Of a DNA stretch of 64,000 nucleotides, positions 57,501 through 64,000 are shown one piece after another. The stretch spans positions 744,001-808,000 of the forward strand of contig JACONN010000002.1 in NCBI GenBank assembly GCA_014323675.1, in the 5' to 3' direction. The notes beneath the pieces were generated by a model. It ran no database searches and was not told where the DNA came from. It was given only the letters and a program-made list of their open reading frames with translations. Numbering within the stretch: the stretch's first letter is position 1; every line of letters begins with the position of its first letter. Origin of the DNA: Hormoscilla sp. GM7CHS1pb (lineage in GTDB: Bacteria; Cyanobacteriota; Cyanobacteriia; Cyanobacteriales; Desertifilaceae). A program made the translations under genes and the position numbers.

Positions 57501-60208
57501 TCGAATATCGAGGGTTGCTTAATGTAATCGCTTGGCATCAACAATGGTTCTCAATTACATCGGGCGATCGTGGAACCCTACTGGCCAGTCAAGCTTTTGA
57601 TGCTTCAGCGTTGGAGGTGTGGCCTTGTCTCACAGTAGGAGCTAGTCTTCATATTGTTGATGAAGAAACCCGCCTATGGCCGGAAAAGCTTCGAGATTGG
57701 TTAATTGCTAATAATATTACTATTGCATTTATGCCAACACCACTGTTAGAAATCATGTTGGAGCTAGATTGGTTTGGTGCTGTAGCACCACAAATAATAA
57801 TAACAGGAGGTGACAGGCTTCACCACTACCCTTCAGCCTCAATTCCATTTAAGTTGGTTAATATTTACGGCCCTACGGAGAATACGATCCTCAGTACGTT
57901 TAGCATTGTTCCAGTCCGAGAATCTCATAGCCATCCTCACATCGGTCGTCCAATTGACAACTGCTGCGTTTATATTCTAGATCGTCATCTCCAACCCGTA
58001 CCAATCGGGGTTTGGGGCGAACTGTATGTGGGAGGAGCTAACTTAGCGAGGGAGTATTGGAATCGTCCAGAACTAACGAGCGAACGCTTCATTGACAATC
58101 CTTTTACTCCTGCTGGGAGACTATACAAAACTGGAGACTTGGTTCGTTATTTACCTGAAGGTAATATTGAATTTGGCAATCGATTGGATAACCAGGTCAA
58201 AATTCGTGGCTTCCGCATTGAACTATCAGAAATAGAGGTGGCTATAACTCAGCATCCTCTAGTGCGTGATGTGGTGGTGCTACTCAGAGAGGATCGACCC
58301 GGTGTTAAATATCTAGCTGCCTATGTGGTTCCCAAACAAGACGATTTCAAGCCAGAGGATTTACAACAGTTCATCAAAAAGAAGCTGCCCAACTACATGG
58401 TGCCAGATTCATTCACGATTTTAGAATCGTTTCCCCTGACGCCCAACGGGAAAATAGATCGTCGCGCCTTACCCGTACCAGTTCTAGAGTCGAATACTGC
58501 TGATAGCGAACCGAAGACAGTAAATGAAGCTGCTTTAGCAAAAATTTGGCAAGATGTATTGGGACTGCGTCAAGTCAACATTTATGACAATTTCTTTGCT
58601 TTAGGTGGAGACTCGATTCTGGCTATACAGATTATCACGAGGGCCAATAAAAAGGGACTCAAGCTAACGCCAAAACAAATATTTGCGCATCAGACGATTG
58701 CGGAACTGGCAGCAGTCGCCGTCACCAGGACTGCCAGTTCGGCAGAACAAGGAGTGGTTACCGGATCCGTTCCCCTTACCCCGATCCAGCATTGGTTTTT
58801 TGAACAGCCTTCGCCAGAACCTCATCACTTCAATCAAGCTGTAATGTTAGAAGTCCCAGCAGACATTAAACCGGAATTATTGCAGCAGGCGGTGCAGCAA
58901 TTGTACCTGCATCACGATGCTTTGCGGTTGCGGTTCGTGCGGCAAGATGGAGGGTGGCAGCAGAGTCATGGCGATGGGTCGGTGACAGTACCGTTCCAAG
59001 TGGTTGATTTGTCAAATAGTTCTGACATTGAACGGCAGTTGTGCGACGAGGCCAATGCCGAACAACGGGCGATCGACCTTTCCCAGGGCCTGTTGATGCG
59101 GGTAACGCTATTCGTTAGTAGCAAACACCTTAGTGTTTCCCCCATTCGTTTGTTAATCGTGATTCATCACCTAGCGGTTGATGGCGTTTCCTGGCGGATA
59201 TTGCTGGAAGATTTGTCCCTGGCCTATCAACAGTTAGAACGGGGAAAGGCGATCGAACTACCGGCGAAAACTACATCCTTCAAGGATTGGGCGGTTCTAT
59301 GTCGCGAATATGCCCGAGAATCTCAACTGCATTCTGAGTTGGACTATTGGTTGCGTCCCGTGCAGTCGCCAATTGTAGAGTTACCGGCAGATTATCCCGT
59401 AGGGCAGGCGTCTCCGCCTACCGCCCAAGCGGGGACGCCTGCTGTCAGTGCAAATCTAGTAGCCGATCGCGCAACAATATCTCGCACCTTGACAGAGGCA
59501 CGGACTCGTGCTTTACTACAAGATGTACCATCAGCTTATAAAACTCAGATTAACGACGTGCTATTAACGGCTCTCGTACAGAGTTTTGAGCAGTGGACCG
59601 GCAGTACAATACTCTTGGTGAATCTGGAGGGACACGGACGAGAGGATTTATTTGCGGGAGTCGATCTATCTCGTACAGTTGGTTGGTTTACAAGTATTTT
59701 TCCCGTATTATTAGATATAAAAGAAATTGAGCATCCAGGAGAAGTCCTTAAATCAATTAAGGAACAACTGCGGCAAATCCCACAGCGGGGTATTGGTTAT
59801 GGCCTCCTCCGTTATCTCAGTCCTGATGCAGGCGATCGACTGCGATCGCTTCCGGCACCGCAGGTCAGTTTCAATTATCTGGGACAATTTGACCAGATGG
59901 AGTTAGCTGCGGGATGGAAATACACCTCAGACGATACTGGAGATCTGCACAGTTTCCAGGGACAGCGCAGTCATTTACTGAATGTAAATGGATTAGTAGC
60001 AGCGGGTCAATTGCAGTTAGAATGGCACTACAGTCAGAAAATTCATCGCGGGAGGACGATCGAGAATTTAGCAAATGCCTACATGAGTGCTTTAGACAGA
60101 CTGATAGACCACTGCTTATCATCAGAAGCTGGAGGTTATACACCATCCGACTTCCCAGAGATGCAGATGAGTCAAGCGAAATTGGATGAACTTTTGGAAG
60201 AATTGTAA
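51557..60208 (+). CDS. FkbM-FkbH-ACP-sulfotransferase-C-A-PCP-E hybrid megasynthase (dysinosin-type loading)
   Basis: About 2883 residues. Order: N-terminal LAVAATFTSEPIAESLYFW segment of FkbH-type loaders; FkbM O-methyltransferase (VIDIGANIGLF, residues 150-370); FkbH HAD-type glyceryl loader (LDCDNTLWKGVCG, 395-845); carrier protein (LELGGDSIRG, near 946); PAPS-sulfotransferase (FILSPYRSGSTLLRVVLGG, 1048-1320); condensation (HHIIADGWS, near 1476); adenylation (YIIYTSGSTGVPKG, 1825-2305); PCP (LGGDSILAI, near 2349); epimerisation (IHHLAVDGVSW, 2400-2855). No thioesterase, so another module follows elsewhere. FkbH domains load glycerate from 1,3-bisphosphoglycerate. With methylation, sulfation and a D-residue this predicts 2-O-methyl-3-sulfoglyceryl-D-amino acid, the dysinosin N-terminus. 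By-eye A-domain code D-A-L-F-I-G-I-I-L suggests an aliphatic residue. TTG 51482 would be a longer start. Confidence 0.93.
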   Translation: MMEQGNEIVGMDRKIEQQNLKLAVAATFTSEPIAESLYFWSQKLDWPFQIEFAPYNQVFQELLNPGSHLNTNRDGINIILLRLQDWQKSQQALMPTVETEEKETILNGIARYILPDNLEVAHLNRYETEYLYQEIFIDRAYLKHGITLQDSACVIDIGANIGLFTLFVQQQCSQATIYSFEPAIHAFEKLEANAKLYCPQATVLNCGLGDKNQTATFTFYPNSSVFSSFAADTTQDERALRAIILNMLRRYNELDEAALNAVADEFIAGRMERQTYRAQLRTLSSVIDEYNIEEIDLLKLDAEKSELTILQGIEARHWPRIKQIVMEVHDQDGATLGSVTQLLEDKGFSFVVEAETLLEGSGLYNIYATRPGQKQSANAGASLQNGNQMAETVRELGSALKEAVARSTIPYLVCLCPATGEDRAGGDRLEEQLISELNGVSGLYLLASRELEATYPTVDYEASSGNGHIPYTPTFFAALGTAIARKLRAIASVGYKVIVLDCDNTLWKGVCGEDGPAGITIDRSRQALQEFVVEQQQGGKLICLCSKNNEEDVFAVFDRHREMPLKRHHLVSWRINWQAKSQNLQSLAAELNLGLDSFIFIDDNPVECMEVRANCPEVLTLQLPTQEDRIETFLRHIWAFDQLKVTQADRQRTELYQQNVRRSQFEQKSLSFTDFIAGLRLEVEMAPMQPRELQRVAELTRRTNQFNLTTIRRSEAEIQELVSSPGWEAWVVQVQDRFGDYGIVGLLLFEIGSDAIATDSFLLSCRVLGRGVEYQMLAKLGAIARERGLSWVEVYYRPTAKNQPARDFLESSVRSKHFSVSEEGSAEVLQENEGEYCFKFPSAMAATFTFNPEETQVAPAIADKAPVSTNKNGNAIANIPFEEIANSLYNPEEILKQIKSYSFRPRPQLATPFVAPRTPLEQAIAQQFADVLHVDRVGVDDDFLELGGDSIRGAILINQLQKKLNEIIQFVVLLDNQTVAKLAAYLERHYPQAIANLKTGETLGEGKTAIAPVPRQKINSQHVAYFQNLIRAKLPMATGRDGHSKKNPRAIFILSPYRSGSTLLRVVLGGHPKVFAPPELELLAFDTLQQRKDAFAGRYSFWREGAVRALMQVKSIAAKEAIAMMAELEASQTTTQQFYRLLQGDRILVDKTPSYTLNIETLQRAESYFDNPLYIHLLRHPYGVIRSCEEIKLEQVFLVEEHPFSGRELGELVWLLAHQNIIKFLRQVPPERQYQISFEDLVRQPQSTVENLCNFLGVEFHPEMLEPYKEKQQRMTDGLTDMSRMVGDVKFHQHQGIDPQVAESWQQASLFDELGDETWQLAESLGYKPKPNAIPLLQEVRGLASFPLSFPQQRLWFLVQLEPDSPFYNMFEALTLKGRLDLSALERSLNEIIRRHEVLRTTFITVDGLPRQAIAPHLTLTLSVIDLPNVTAQSATVERLIREAQLQPFDLEKGPLLRATLLHLESESYILLLAMHHIIADGWSLGVLIEELSRLYQAFLTDSPSPLPELPIQYVDFAVWQRQWLQGQHLQGQLNYWKEQLADAPPLLELPTDRPRASVQTFDGRSVAFALDSDLTAKLKTLSQQSGATLFMTLLASVVTLLYRYSGQTDILVGTPIANRNQQELESSIGFFVNTLVMRSRLEKAGGDACPTFVELLAEIRQTALSAYANQDVPFEQLVDELQISRSLSHSPLFQVMFALQNAPAKPLSMPELKIAPLEVENLRAKFDLTLMLWEAETSQASSQAQAGTAVLQGFWQYNSSLFDRDRITRMVGHFQTLLAGIVANPEQRIDELPLLTTAERHQLLVEWNDNQRPYPDDKCIHQLFEEQVAQNPDAIAVVDATESLTYRELNVRANQLAHYLQSLGVTTETLVGICVERSLAMIVGLLGILKAGGAYVPLDPDYPSERLAFMVEDSNVALLLSHSTVLDRLPRSSLQVICLDRDWSIVSQYPQQNPRSTVSSNNLVYIIYTSGSTGVPKGVALEYRGLLNVIAWHQQWFSITSGDRGTLLASQAFDASALEVWPCLTVGASLHIVDEETRLWPEKLRDWLIANNITIAFMPTPLLEIMLELDWFGAVAPQIIITGGDRLHHYPSASIPFKLVNIYGPTENTILSTFSIVPVRESHSHPHIGRPIDNCCVYILDRHLQPVPIGVWGELYVGGANLAREYWNRPELTSERFIDNPFTPAGRLYKTGDLVRYLPEGNIEFGNRLDNQVKIRGFRIELSEIEVAITQHPLVRDVVVLLREDRPGVKYLAAYVVPKQDDFKPEDLQQFIKKKLPNYMVPDSFTILESFPLTPNGKIDRRALPVPVLESNTADSEPKTVNEAALAKIWQDVLGLRQVNIYDNFFALGGDSILAIQIITRANKKGLKLTPKQIFAHQTIAELAAVAVTRTASSAEQGVVTGSVPLTPIQHWFFEQPSPEPHHFNQAVMLEVPADIKPELLQQAVQQLYLHHDALRLRFVRQDGGWQQSHGDGSVTVPFQVVDLSNSSDIERQLCDEANAEQRAIDLSQGLLMRVTLFVSSKHLSVSPIRLLIVIHHLAVDGVSWRILLEDLSLAYQQLERGKAIELPAKTTSFKDWAVLCREYARESQLHSELDYWLRPVQSPIVELPADYPVGQASPPTAQAGTPAVSANLVADRATISRTLTEARTRALLQDVPSAYKTQINDVLLTALVQSFEQWTGSTILLVNLEGHGREDLFAGVDLSRTVGWFTSIFPVLLDIKEIEHPGEVLKSIKEQLRQIPQRGIGYGLLRYLSPDAGDRLRSLPAPQVSFNYLGQFDQMELAAGWKYTSDDTGDLHSFQGQRSHLLNVNGLVAAGQLQLEWHYSQKIHRGRTIENLANAYMSALDRLIDHCLSSEAGGYTPSDFPEMQMSQAKLDELLEEL
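54005..54040. repeat. Inverted repeat in frame within the megasynthase (after FkbH)
   Basis: cacttcagcg (54005-54014) pairs with cgctgaagtg (54031-54040). The flanking gtagcaaacacttc resembles gtagcaaacacctt at 59117-59130. It encodes an extra peptide (SKHFSVSEEGSAEV) in the FkbH-ACP linker. Confidence 0.75.
56489..56506. repeat. Palindrome in the condensation domain
   Basis: gcaggcggggacgcctgc, a perfect 6-bp stem, encodes AGGDAC in the middle of the conserved LVMR...PTF segment, where C domains normally have a shorter turn. Relatives lie at 52817-52841, 56798-56812 and 59404-59442. Confidence 0.75.
59404..59442. repeat. Palindrome in the epimerisation domain
   Basis: gcaggcgtc (59404-59412) pairs with gacgcctgc (59434-59442). 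It encodes the Ala/Pro-rich insert QASPPTAQAGTPA in a loop of the E domain, keeping the frame. Confidence 0.75.
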
Positions 60209-60334
60209 ATGAAGAATTGTGAATTTAAAATTGTGAATTGAGCATAAGATATAAGAAATATTGATTTTTCGTGAAATGCTATGCTAAATCTTTATTAGCA
60301 ATTAGCGCTTATTAGCTAAAACTAGCAATCAATC

Positions 60335-61153
60335 ATGGCATCAGTAGTAAAATTATTCGATCCGCTCGCGCAAAGCAAGCAAAACGCTTCCGACATATCC
60401 TGTGTTTCCTGTAACAGTATGTACAGGTCATGTAGGGTATTGCGAGAGTTTATACTTTACTATTTTCCCTTGTACAATCTCCCGATGAGCGACTTCTTCA
60501 AATTTTCGCCCATTTTGGGTTTCATCGAGGCACTGGTGTACGAAACAGACGAAGAAGTAGAACAACTTCAGCATAGGGGTTACGAACCAGACATGCCATC
60601 ACCTTGGTTCGCGAAGCAAAAGATAATCTTGGAAGTATTAGATGAGAAGGATCTGCGCCACTTTAAAGTAGAATCATACTTGAACAAGTTGGGAGAGTAC
60701 TTCGAATTAGAGAGTCAATTATTGAGGGCGAAGCACGTGACTCATACTTTGATTACTCAAGCAGCAGAGTTGCGTTCTTCCGACTATCGCGTTCTTCATT
60801 GTACCCTATTGAAAATGTTGGGGTTAAATTATAACCAAGAAGAGTTGAACGAAGAGTTGAGCTTGATGTGGCCCCTGGAAGTGCTCAATGACATAGAAGA
60901 CGATCTAATGTCATACAAAGAGGATGTCGAGGCAAAACATTACAACACTTACCGCATGTTTGTTAAGGTGTATGGAGAAAAGGCACCATACTATCTCAAG
61001 CAAGATTTGTACTACTATGAACATTTATTTCATCAACAACTAGACCAACTATCAGAGGTAAGGAAAGCAAGATTTAGAAAGGCGTGGGATGCTTATCGTT
61101 TGGATCATCCAGTACCGGTGATTCCCGAGCCGATTATTGAGAATGAAGAATAG
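60335..61153 (+). CDS. Protein of unknown function next to the megasynthase
   Basis: 272 residues from the ATG at 60335, or 222 from the in-frame ATG at 60485 (MSDFFKFSPILGFIEALVYE). The later start may be the real one because the first 50 residues have low coding character. The protein is acidic and largely helical (EEELNEELSLMWPLEVLNDI region, EKAPYYLKQDLYYYEHLFH) with no signal peptide and no motif I recognise. It lies 127 bp after the megasynthase and 32 bp before the solute-binding protein, so it is probably in the same operon. It could be a pathway-specific enzyme or helper. Confidence 0.65.
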   Translation: MASVVKLFDPLAQSKQNASDISCVSCNSMYRSCRVLREFILYYFPLYNLPMSDFFKFSPILGFIEALVYETDEEVEQLQHRGYEPDMPSPWFAKQKIILEVLDEKDLRHFKVESYLNKLGEYFELESQLLRAKHVTHTLITQAAELRSSDYRVLHCTLLKMLGLNYNQEELNEELSLMWPLEVLNDIEDDLMSYKEDVEAKHYNTYRMFVKVYGEKAPYYLKQDLYYYEHLFHQQLDQLSEVRKARFRKAWDAYRLDHPVPVIPEPIIENEE

Positions 61154-61185
61154 TGACTTGGGAATGATGTAATGAAAAACTAAGG

Positions 61186-62973
61186 ATGAGAATACCGATC
61201 GCACTTAAGAAAATCTGGAATCGTCGATATCGGACGTTAATCTGTTTTATATTAGCGATCGCCCTAGTCAGTTGTCTGCGACCACGCGCTTCACAGATGG
61301 CAGGGATAGCAGGACTAACATCTCAAATCATTGTCAGTAGTTCTGTAGAACCGAACAGTTTTAATCCACAACTGATGCAGGAAGGAGCGGAAATTTTAAT
61401 TTACCTTTATGAAGGACTGGTTCGGGAAAACGATCGCGGGGAAATCGAACTGGCGCTGGCTGAATCCTGGGAATATTCGAGCGATCGAAAAAAAATAATT
61501 TTTACCCTGCGAAAAGGGCTAAAATGGTCGGATGGCGAGCCCCTCACAGCGGATGATGTTGTATTTACCTATGGCGAGATTTACTTAAATCCAGCCATTC
61601 CCTCCTATGCCAAGGATTTCTTGCAAATTGGCCAAAGTGGTAAATTCCCGATAGCGAGGAAATTAGACGATCGGCGGGTTACGTTTATCTTGCCAGAACC
61701 ATTTGCTCCCTTCCTGCGGACAACCATTATGGAAATATTACCCGCCCACGTGCTCCGATCGTCTATTATAGAAAAAGACTCTGCCGGTAGACCTTTGTTT
61801 ATTTCCACCTGGGGCACGGATACAGATCCAAAGCAAATCATTAGCAACGGTCCTTATCGGTTAGAATCCTATGTTCCTGGGGAACGGATAACCTTTAGCA
61901 AAAATCCCTATTACTGGCGTCAAGACGATCGGGGTCACGGTCAGCCCTATATAGATAGAATAATTCAGAGAACAGTTGATAATGATGACACCGCTTTAAT
62001 CCAGTTTCGTTCGGGAATTCTAGATTTTCTGAAAGTACATCCAGATTACTTTGCCTTATTGAAAAAAGAGGAGAAGAGAGGAAAGTTTACCATCTATAAT
62101 GGCGGTATGCAAACAGGAACCACAGTTATAATGTTTAACTTAAACAGGGGAATCAGAAATGGTCGGCCCCTGGTGGACCCCATTAAATCCCGTTGGTTCA
62201 ATACCGTGGCATTTCGCCAAGCTGTGGCTTTAAGCATCGATCGTCATGGTCTAGTAAAAATTATTTTTAGAGGCTTAGGGGGATTGCCAAATTCCCCGAT
62301 CGCCGAACTGAGTCCTTACTATCTTTCTCCAGAAGCAGGCTTGCCAGTATACGAATATAATATTCATAAAGCAAAAACCTTGCTGCGAAGCTCGGGCTTT
62401 CGATATAATGAGAAAGGTCAGTTATTGGATAGGGCTAGCAATAGAGTCCGATTTACCCTAACCTATAATGTAAGCGATCGGACGTTGGAGAATATGGCCC
62501 CCCTAATTCAGCAGAATTTAAGTCAGATTGGCATTCAGGTAGATTTGCAGCCCCAGGCAATCAAATTAGTTGTAGACAAATTAATGAATACAATGGATTG
62601 GGAGTGCCAAATCCTTAAGGGTTTTCCGATGACAATAGAACCCCATGATAATGTAAATTTTTGGTATACTGACAGTAATTGGCATTTTTTCAATCGTCAA
62701 CCACAAGCAAGACAAACATCAGTTACGAGGCGTACAGTAGCTGCTTGGGAGCAAAAAATTGCCGATCTCTATCTAGAAGGAGCCGCAACTATCGATGAAA
62801 CAAAGCGCAAGCAGATCTATGCAACCACCCAAAAGCTCGGCCAGAAGTATCTACCATTTATTTATCTGGTAAACTCATTATCCCTGGTAGCAGTGCGCGA
62901 TCGCATTCAAGGGGTAAAATACTCGGCTTTCCAAAACCCCTTTGCCAACCTATACGAATGGAAACTAAAATAA
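61186..62973 (+). CDS. ABC transporter peptide-type solute-binding lipoprotein
   Basis: A 595-residue SBP_bac_5 (DppA/OppA) family protein. The N-terminus is basic then hydrophobic, with a lipobox (ALVSC, Cys near residue 30). The body has SSSVEPNSFNPQLMQEGAEI, YEGLVRENDRGEIELALAES, FTLRKGLKWSDGEPLTADDV (the family signature) and VAFRQAVALSIDRHGLVKII. It probably binds oligopeptides in the periplasm. No permease or ATPase gene is adjacent in the window. Its position in the cluster raises the possibility of a role in product handling or signalling. Confidence 0.92.
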   Translation: MRIPIALKKIWNRRYRTLICFILAIALVSCLRPRASQMAGIAGLTSQIIVSSSVEPNSFNPQLMQEGAEILIYLYEGLVRENDRGEIELALAESWEYSSDRKKIIFTLRKGLKWSDGEPLTADDVVFTYGEIYLNPAIPSYAKDFLQIGQSGKFPIARKLDDRRVTFILPEPFAPFLRTTIMEILPAHVLRSSIIEKDSAGRPLFISTWGTDTDPKQIISNGPYRLESYVPGERITFSKNPYYWRQDDRGHGQPYIDRIIQRTVDNDDTALIQFRSGILDFLKVHPDYFALLKKEEKRGKFTIYNGGMQTGTTVIMFNLNRGIRNGRPLVDPIKSRWFNTVAFRQAVALSIDRHGLVKIIFRGLGGLPNSPIAELSPYYLSPEAGLPVYEYNIHKAKTLLRSSGFRYNEKGQLLDRASNRVRFTLTYNVSDRTLENMAPLIQQNLSQIGIQVDLQPQAIKLVVDKLMNTMDWECQILKGFPMTIEPHDNVNFWYTDSNWHFFNRQPQARQTSVTRRTVAAWEQKIADLYLEGAATIDETKRKQIYATTQKLGQKYLPFIYLVNSLSLVAVRDRIQGVKYSAFQNPFANLYEWKLK

Positions 62974-62997
62974 ATAATAGATAATTAAAAATAAAAA

Positions 62998-64000
62998 ATG
63001 GGAAAAGTATTTGAAAGCAATCAAAAAATGAATCAACAGCAGCAAACAGAATTTTCGCAATTGTTAATCGAAGTGGGACGGCAGCTACATACACTGGTAG
63101 TAGAGGGGAACGCGATCGCCCATAAATCGCAGCAAGACTGGTATGAGTTTGCGGTTAATTTATTGTCAGGAGGATCGGCATTCGATAGAGTGCAGCGCCC
63201 GTTAAAAGAAGCAGTAGAGCTGTACGAACGGCACTATACAAATTGCGGTACAGAGATAAACCCAGTCGATCTAAAAGCAGTACAGTATTATATTGTAGCC
63301 AAAGTTGTCCGAGATGTCAGGCTGAAAGCAGCAGCACTGGCAGATAAATGGTATTTTATTTGTCACGACACGGAAATACCCAACCCGGGAGATTTTGTGA
63401 CAGTGCAGCTTTTCTGCGAACCTCTAGTTGCAGTACGCCAAGGGGATGGTTCGATAAAAGTTTTTCTGAATGTTTGTCCGCATCGTCAATGTCTGGTGTT
63501 TGAAAGAACTGGTTGTATGAAGGTGGATAAACCGATATTATGTCCCTATCACGGTTGGGGCTTTAGTGAAAAGGGAGAATGCACTAACGCGCCAGGAGCA
63601 AACAGAGGCGAGTTTGGCGATGATTTCGACCTGAAAAACTACAGTTTGCGGTCTTGTGAAGTGAGCATAGATGCAAATCAAGCTGTATTTGCCAAGTTGG
63701 TGACAAGTGAGACAACGGATGCTAGTACCGTGCAACCGGTGTATGCCGATGGGAGCATAAACGGACAGAATGCTGGAGTGGCGATCGCGGAATTATTACA
63801 AGAGGTAAGTCCGGGGTACGAGTTCGGGATAACGGCAACTCTACCGGAAGAAATTCGCCTCTGGATTAAGGTTGGTTATCTAGGAGAACAGCTAAAACAT
63901 CTAGTTACTCCCATCGCCAGGGAACGCGGGATAACATCAAAGGAAATTTTGTCAGGCATTAATGTCAACCCCACGGAAAAGACCCAATATCGGGAATTAC
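62998..64000 (+). CDS. Rieske-type iron-sulfur protein, incomplete at window end
   Basis: 334 codons are visible from the ATG at 62998 with no stop before the window edge. An unusual N-terminal helical region of about 110 residues precedes the Rieske domain (WYFICHDTEIPNPGDFVTVQ). The 2Fe-2S ligands are C160-P-H162 (NVCPHRQC) and C182-P-Y-H185 (LCPYHGWGFS). GECTNAPGA follows as in Rieske non-heme oxygenases. The mononuclear iron site would lie beyond the edge or may be absent. It lies 24 bp after the solute-binding gene, so likely in the megasynthase operon, where it could hydroxylate the product. A ferredoxin role cannot be excluded. Confidence 0.85.
   Translation, partial: MGKVFESNQKMNQQQQTEFSQLLIEVGRQLHTLVVEGNAIAHKSQQDWYEFAVNLLSGGSAFDRVQRPLKEAVELYERHYTNCGTEINPVDLKAVQYYIVAKVVRDVRLKAAALADKWYFICHDTEIPNPGDFVTVQLFCEPLVAVRQGDGSIKVFLNVCPHRQCLVFERTGCMKVDKPILCPYHGWGFSEKGECTNAPGANRGEFGDDFDLKNYSLRSCEVSIDANQAVFAKLVTSETTDASTVQPVYADGSINGQNAGVAIAELLQEVSPGYEFGITATLPEEIRLWIKVGYLGEQLKHLVTPIARERGITSKEILSGINVNPTEKTQYREL

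Overview
The window is cyanobacterial chromosome. The octamer gcgatcgc (HIP1) is frequent throughout, and the gene set includes chlD, a gun4-like gene, a plastid-lipid-associated (PAP/fibrillin) gene, a plastoquinone-type ubiA, mraY, a Ppx/GppA phosphatase and cyanobacterial families such as DUF3134 and DUF3352. Small palindromic repeats are abundant, as in large filamentous Oscillatoriales-type genomes. The right-hand megasynthase has the domain order expected for the first steps of dysinosin (a sulfated-glycerate aeruginosin relative). This makes a sponge-associated Oscillatoria/Hormoscilla-type organism an attractive but unproven source.

Layout. 1-13.4 kb: housekeeping and accessory genes (secreted protein, gun4, HTH/coiled-coil protein, a DNA-phosphorothioation-associated methyltransferase broken by a 75-bp insertion, an ISKra4 transposase, a PD-(D/E)XK nuclease, fibrillin, DUF3134, mraY, a fused MntA/HepT-like toxin-antitoxin gene, ubiA, Dabb protein, ppx). 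13.4-16.8 kb: a five-copy 43-bp tandem repeat followed by a probable type II restriction-modification pair. 17-26.3 kb: an S9 peptidase, a DUF3352 protein with internal repeats, and two tandem phoX-like phosphatase genes, both frameshifted. 26.3-29.3 kb: a dense patch of dispersed palindromes and a group II intron. 29.5-34.7 kb: chlD, a NapH-like 4Fe-4S membrane protein and an IS5-family element. 34.7-36.4 kb: AT-rich non-coding DNA with a MITE-like element and strong hairpins, then a ParB-like gene. 37.4-51.3 kb: cell-surface or modification genes (2OG-Fe oxygenase, GT39-like proteins, GT2, GT4, GT90, VTT, MFS, an IDO-like half protein, PhyH, a truncated MBOAT with its SGNH partner). 51.5-64 kb: an FkbM-FkbH-ACP-sulfotransferase-C-A-PCP-E megasynthase, then a protein of unknown function, a peptide-type solute-binding lipoprotein and a Rieske protein running off the window.

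Two themes recur. First, many genes, including expected essential ones (gun4, ubiA), are split by single-base shifts, most of them in short homopolymers. This means either sequencing error or active genome decay. Second, several families of tiny palindromic repeats sit inside genes. Some are in frame (DUF3352, phoX1, the C5 methyltransferase, the megasynthase). Others disrupt the frame cleanly (reverse transcriptase, hepT). In one case exact removal of a 22-bp unit restores the reading frame, so these sequences behave like very small mobile elements.
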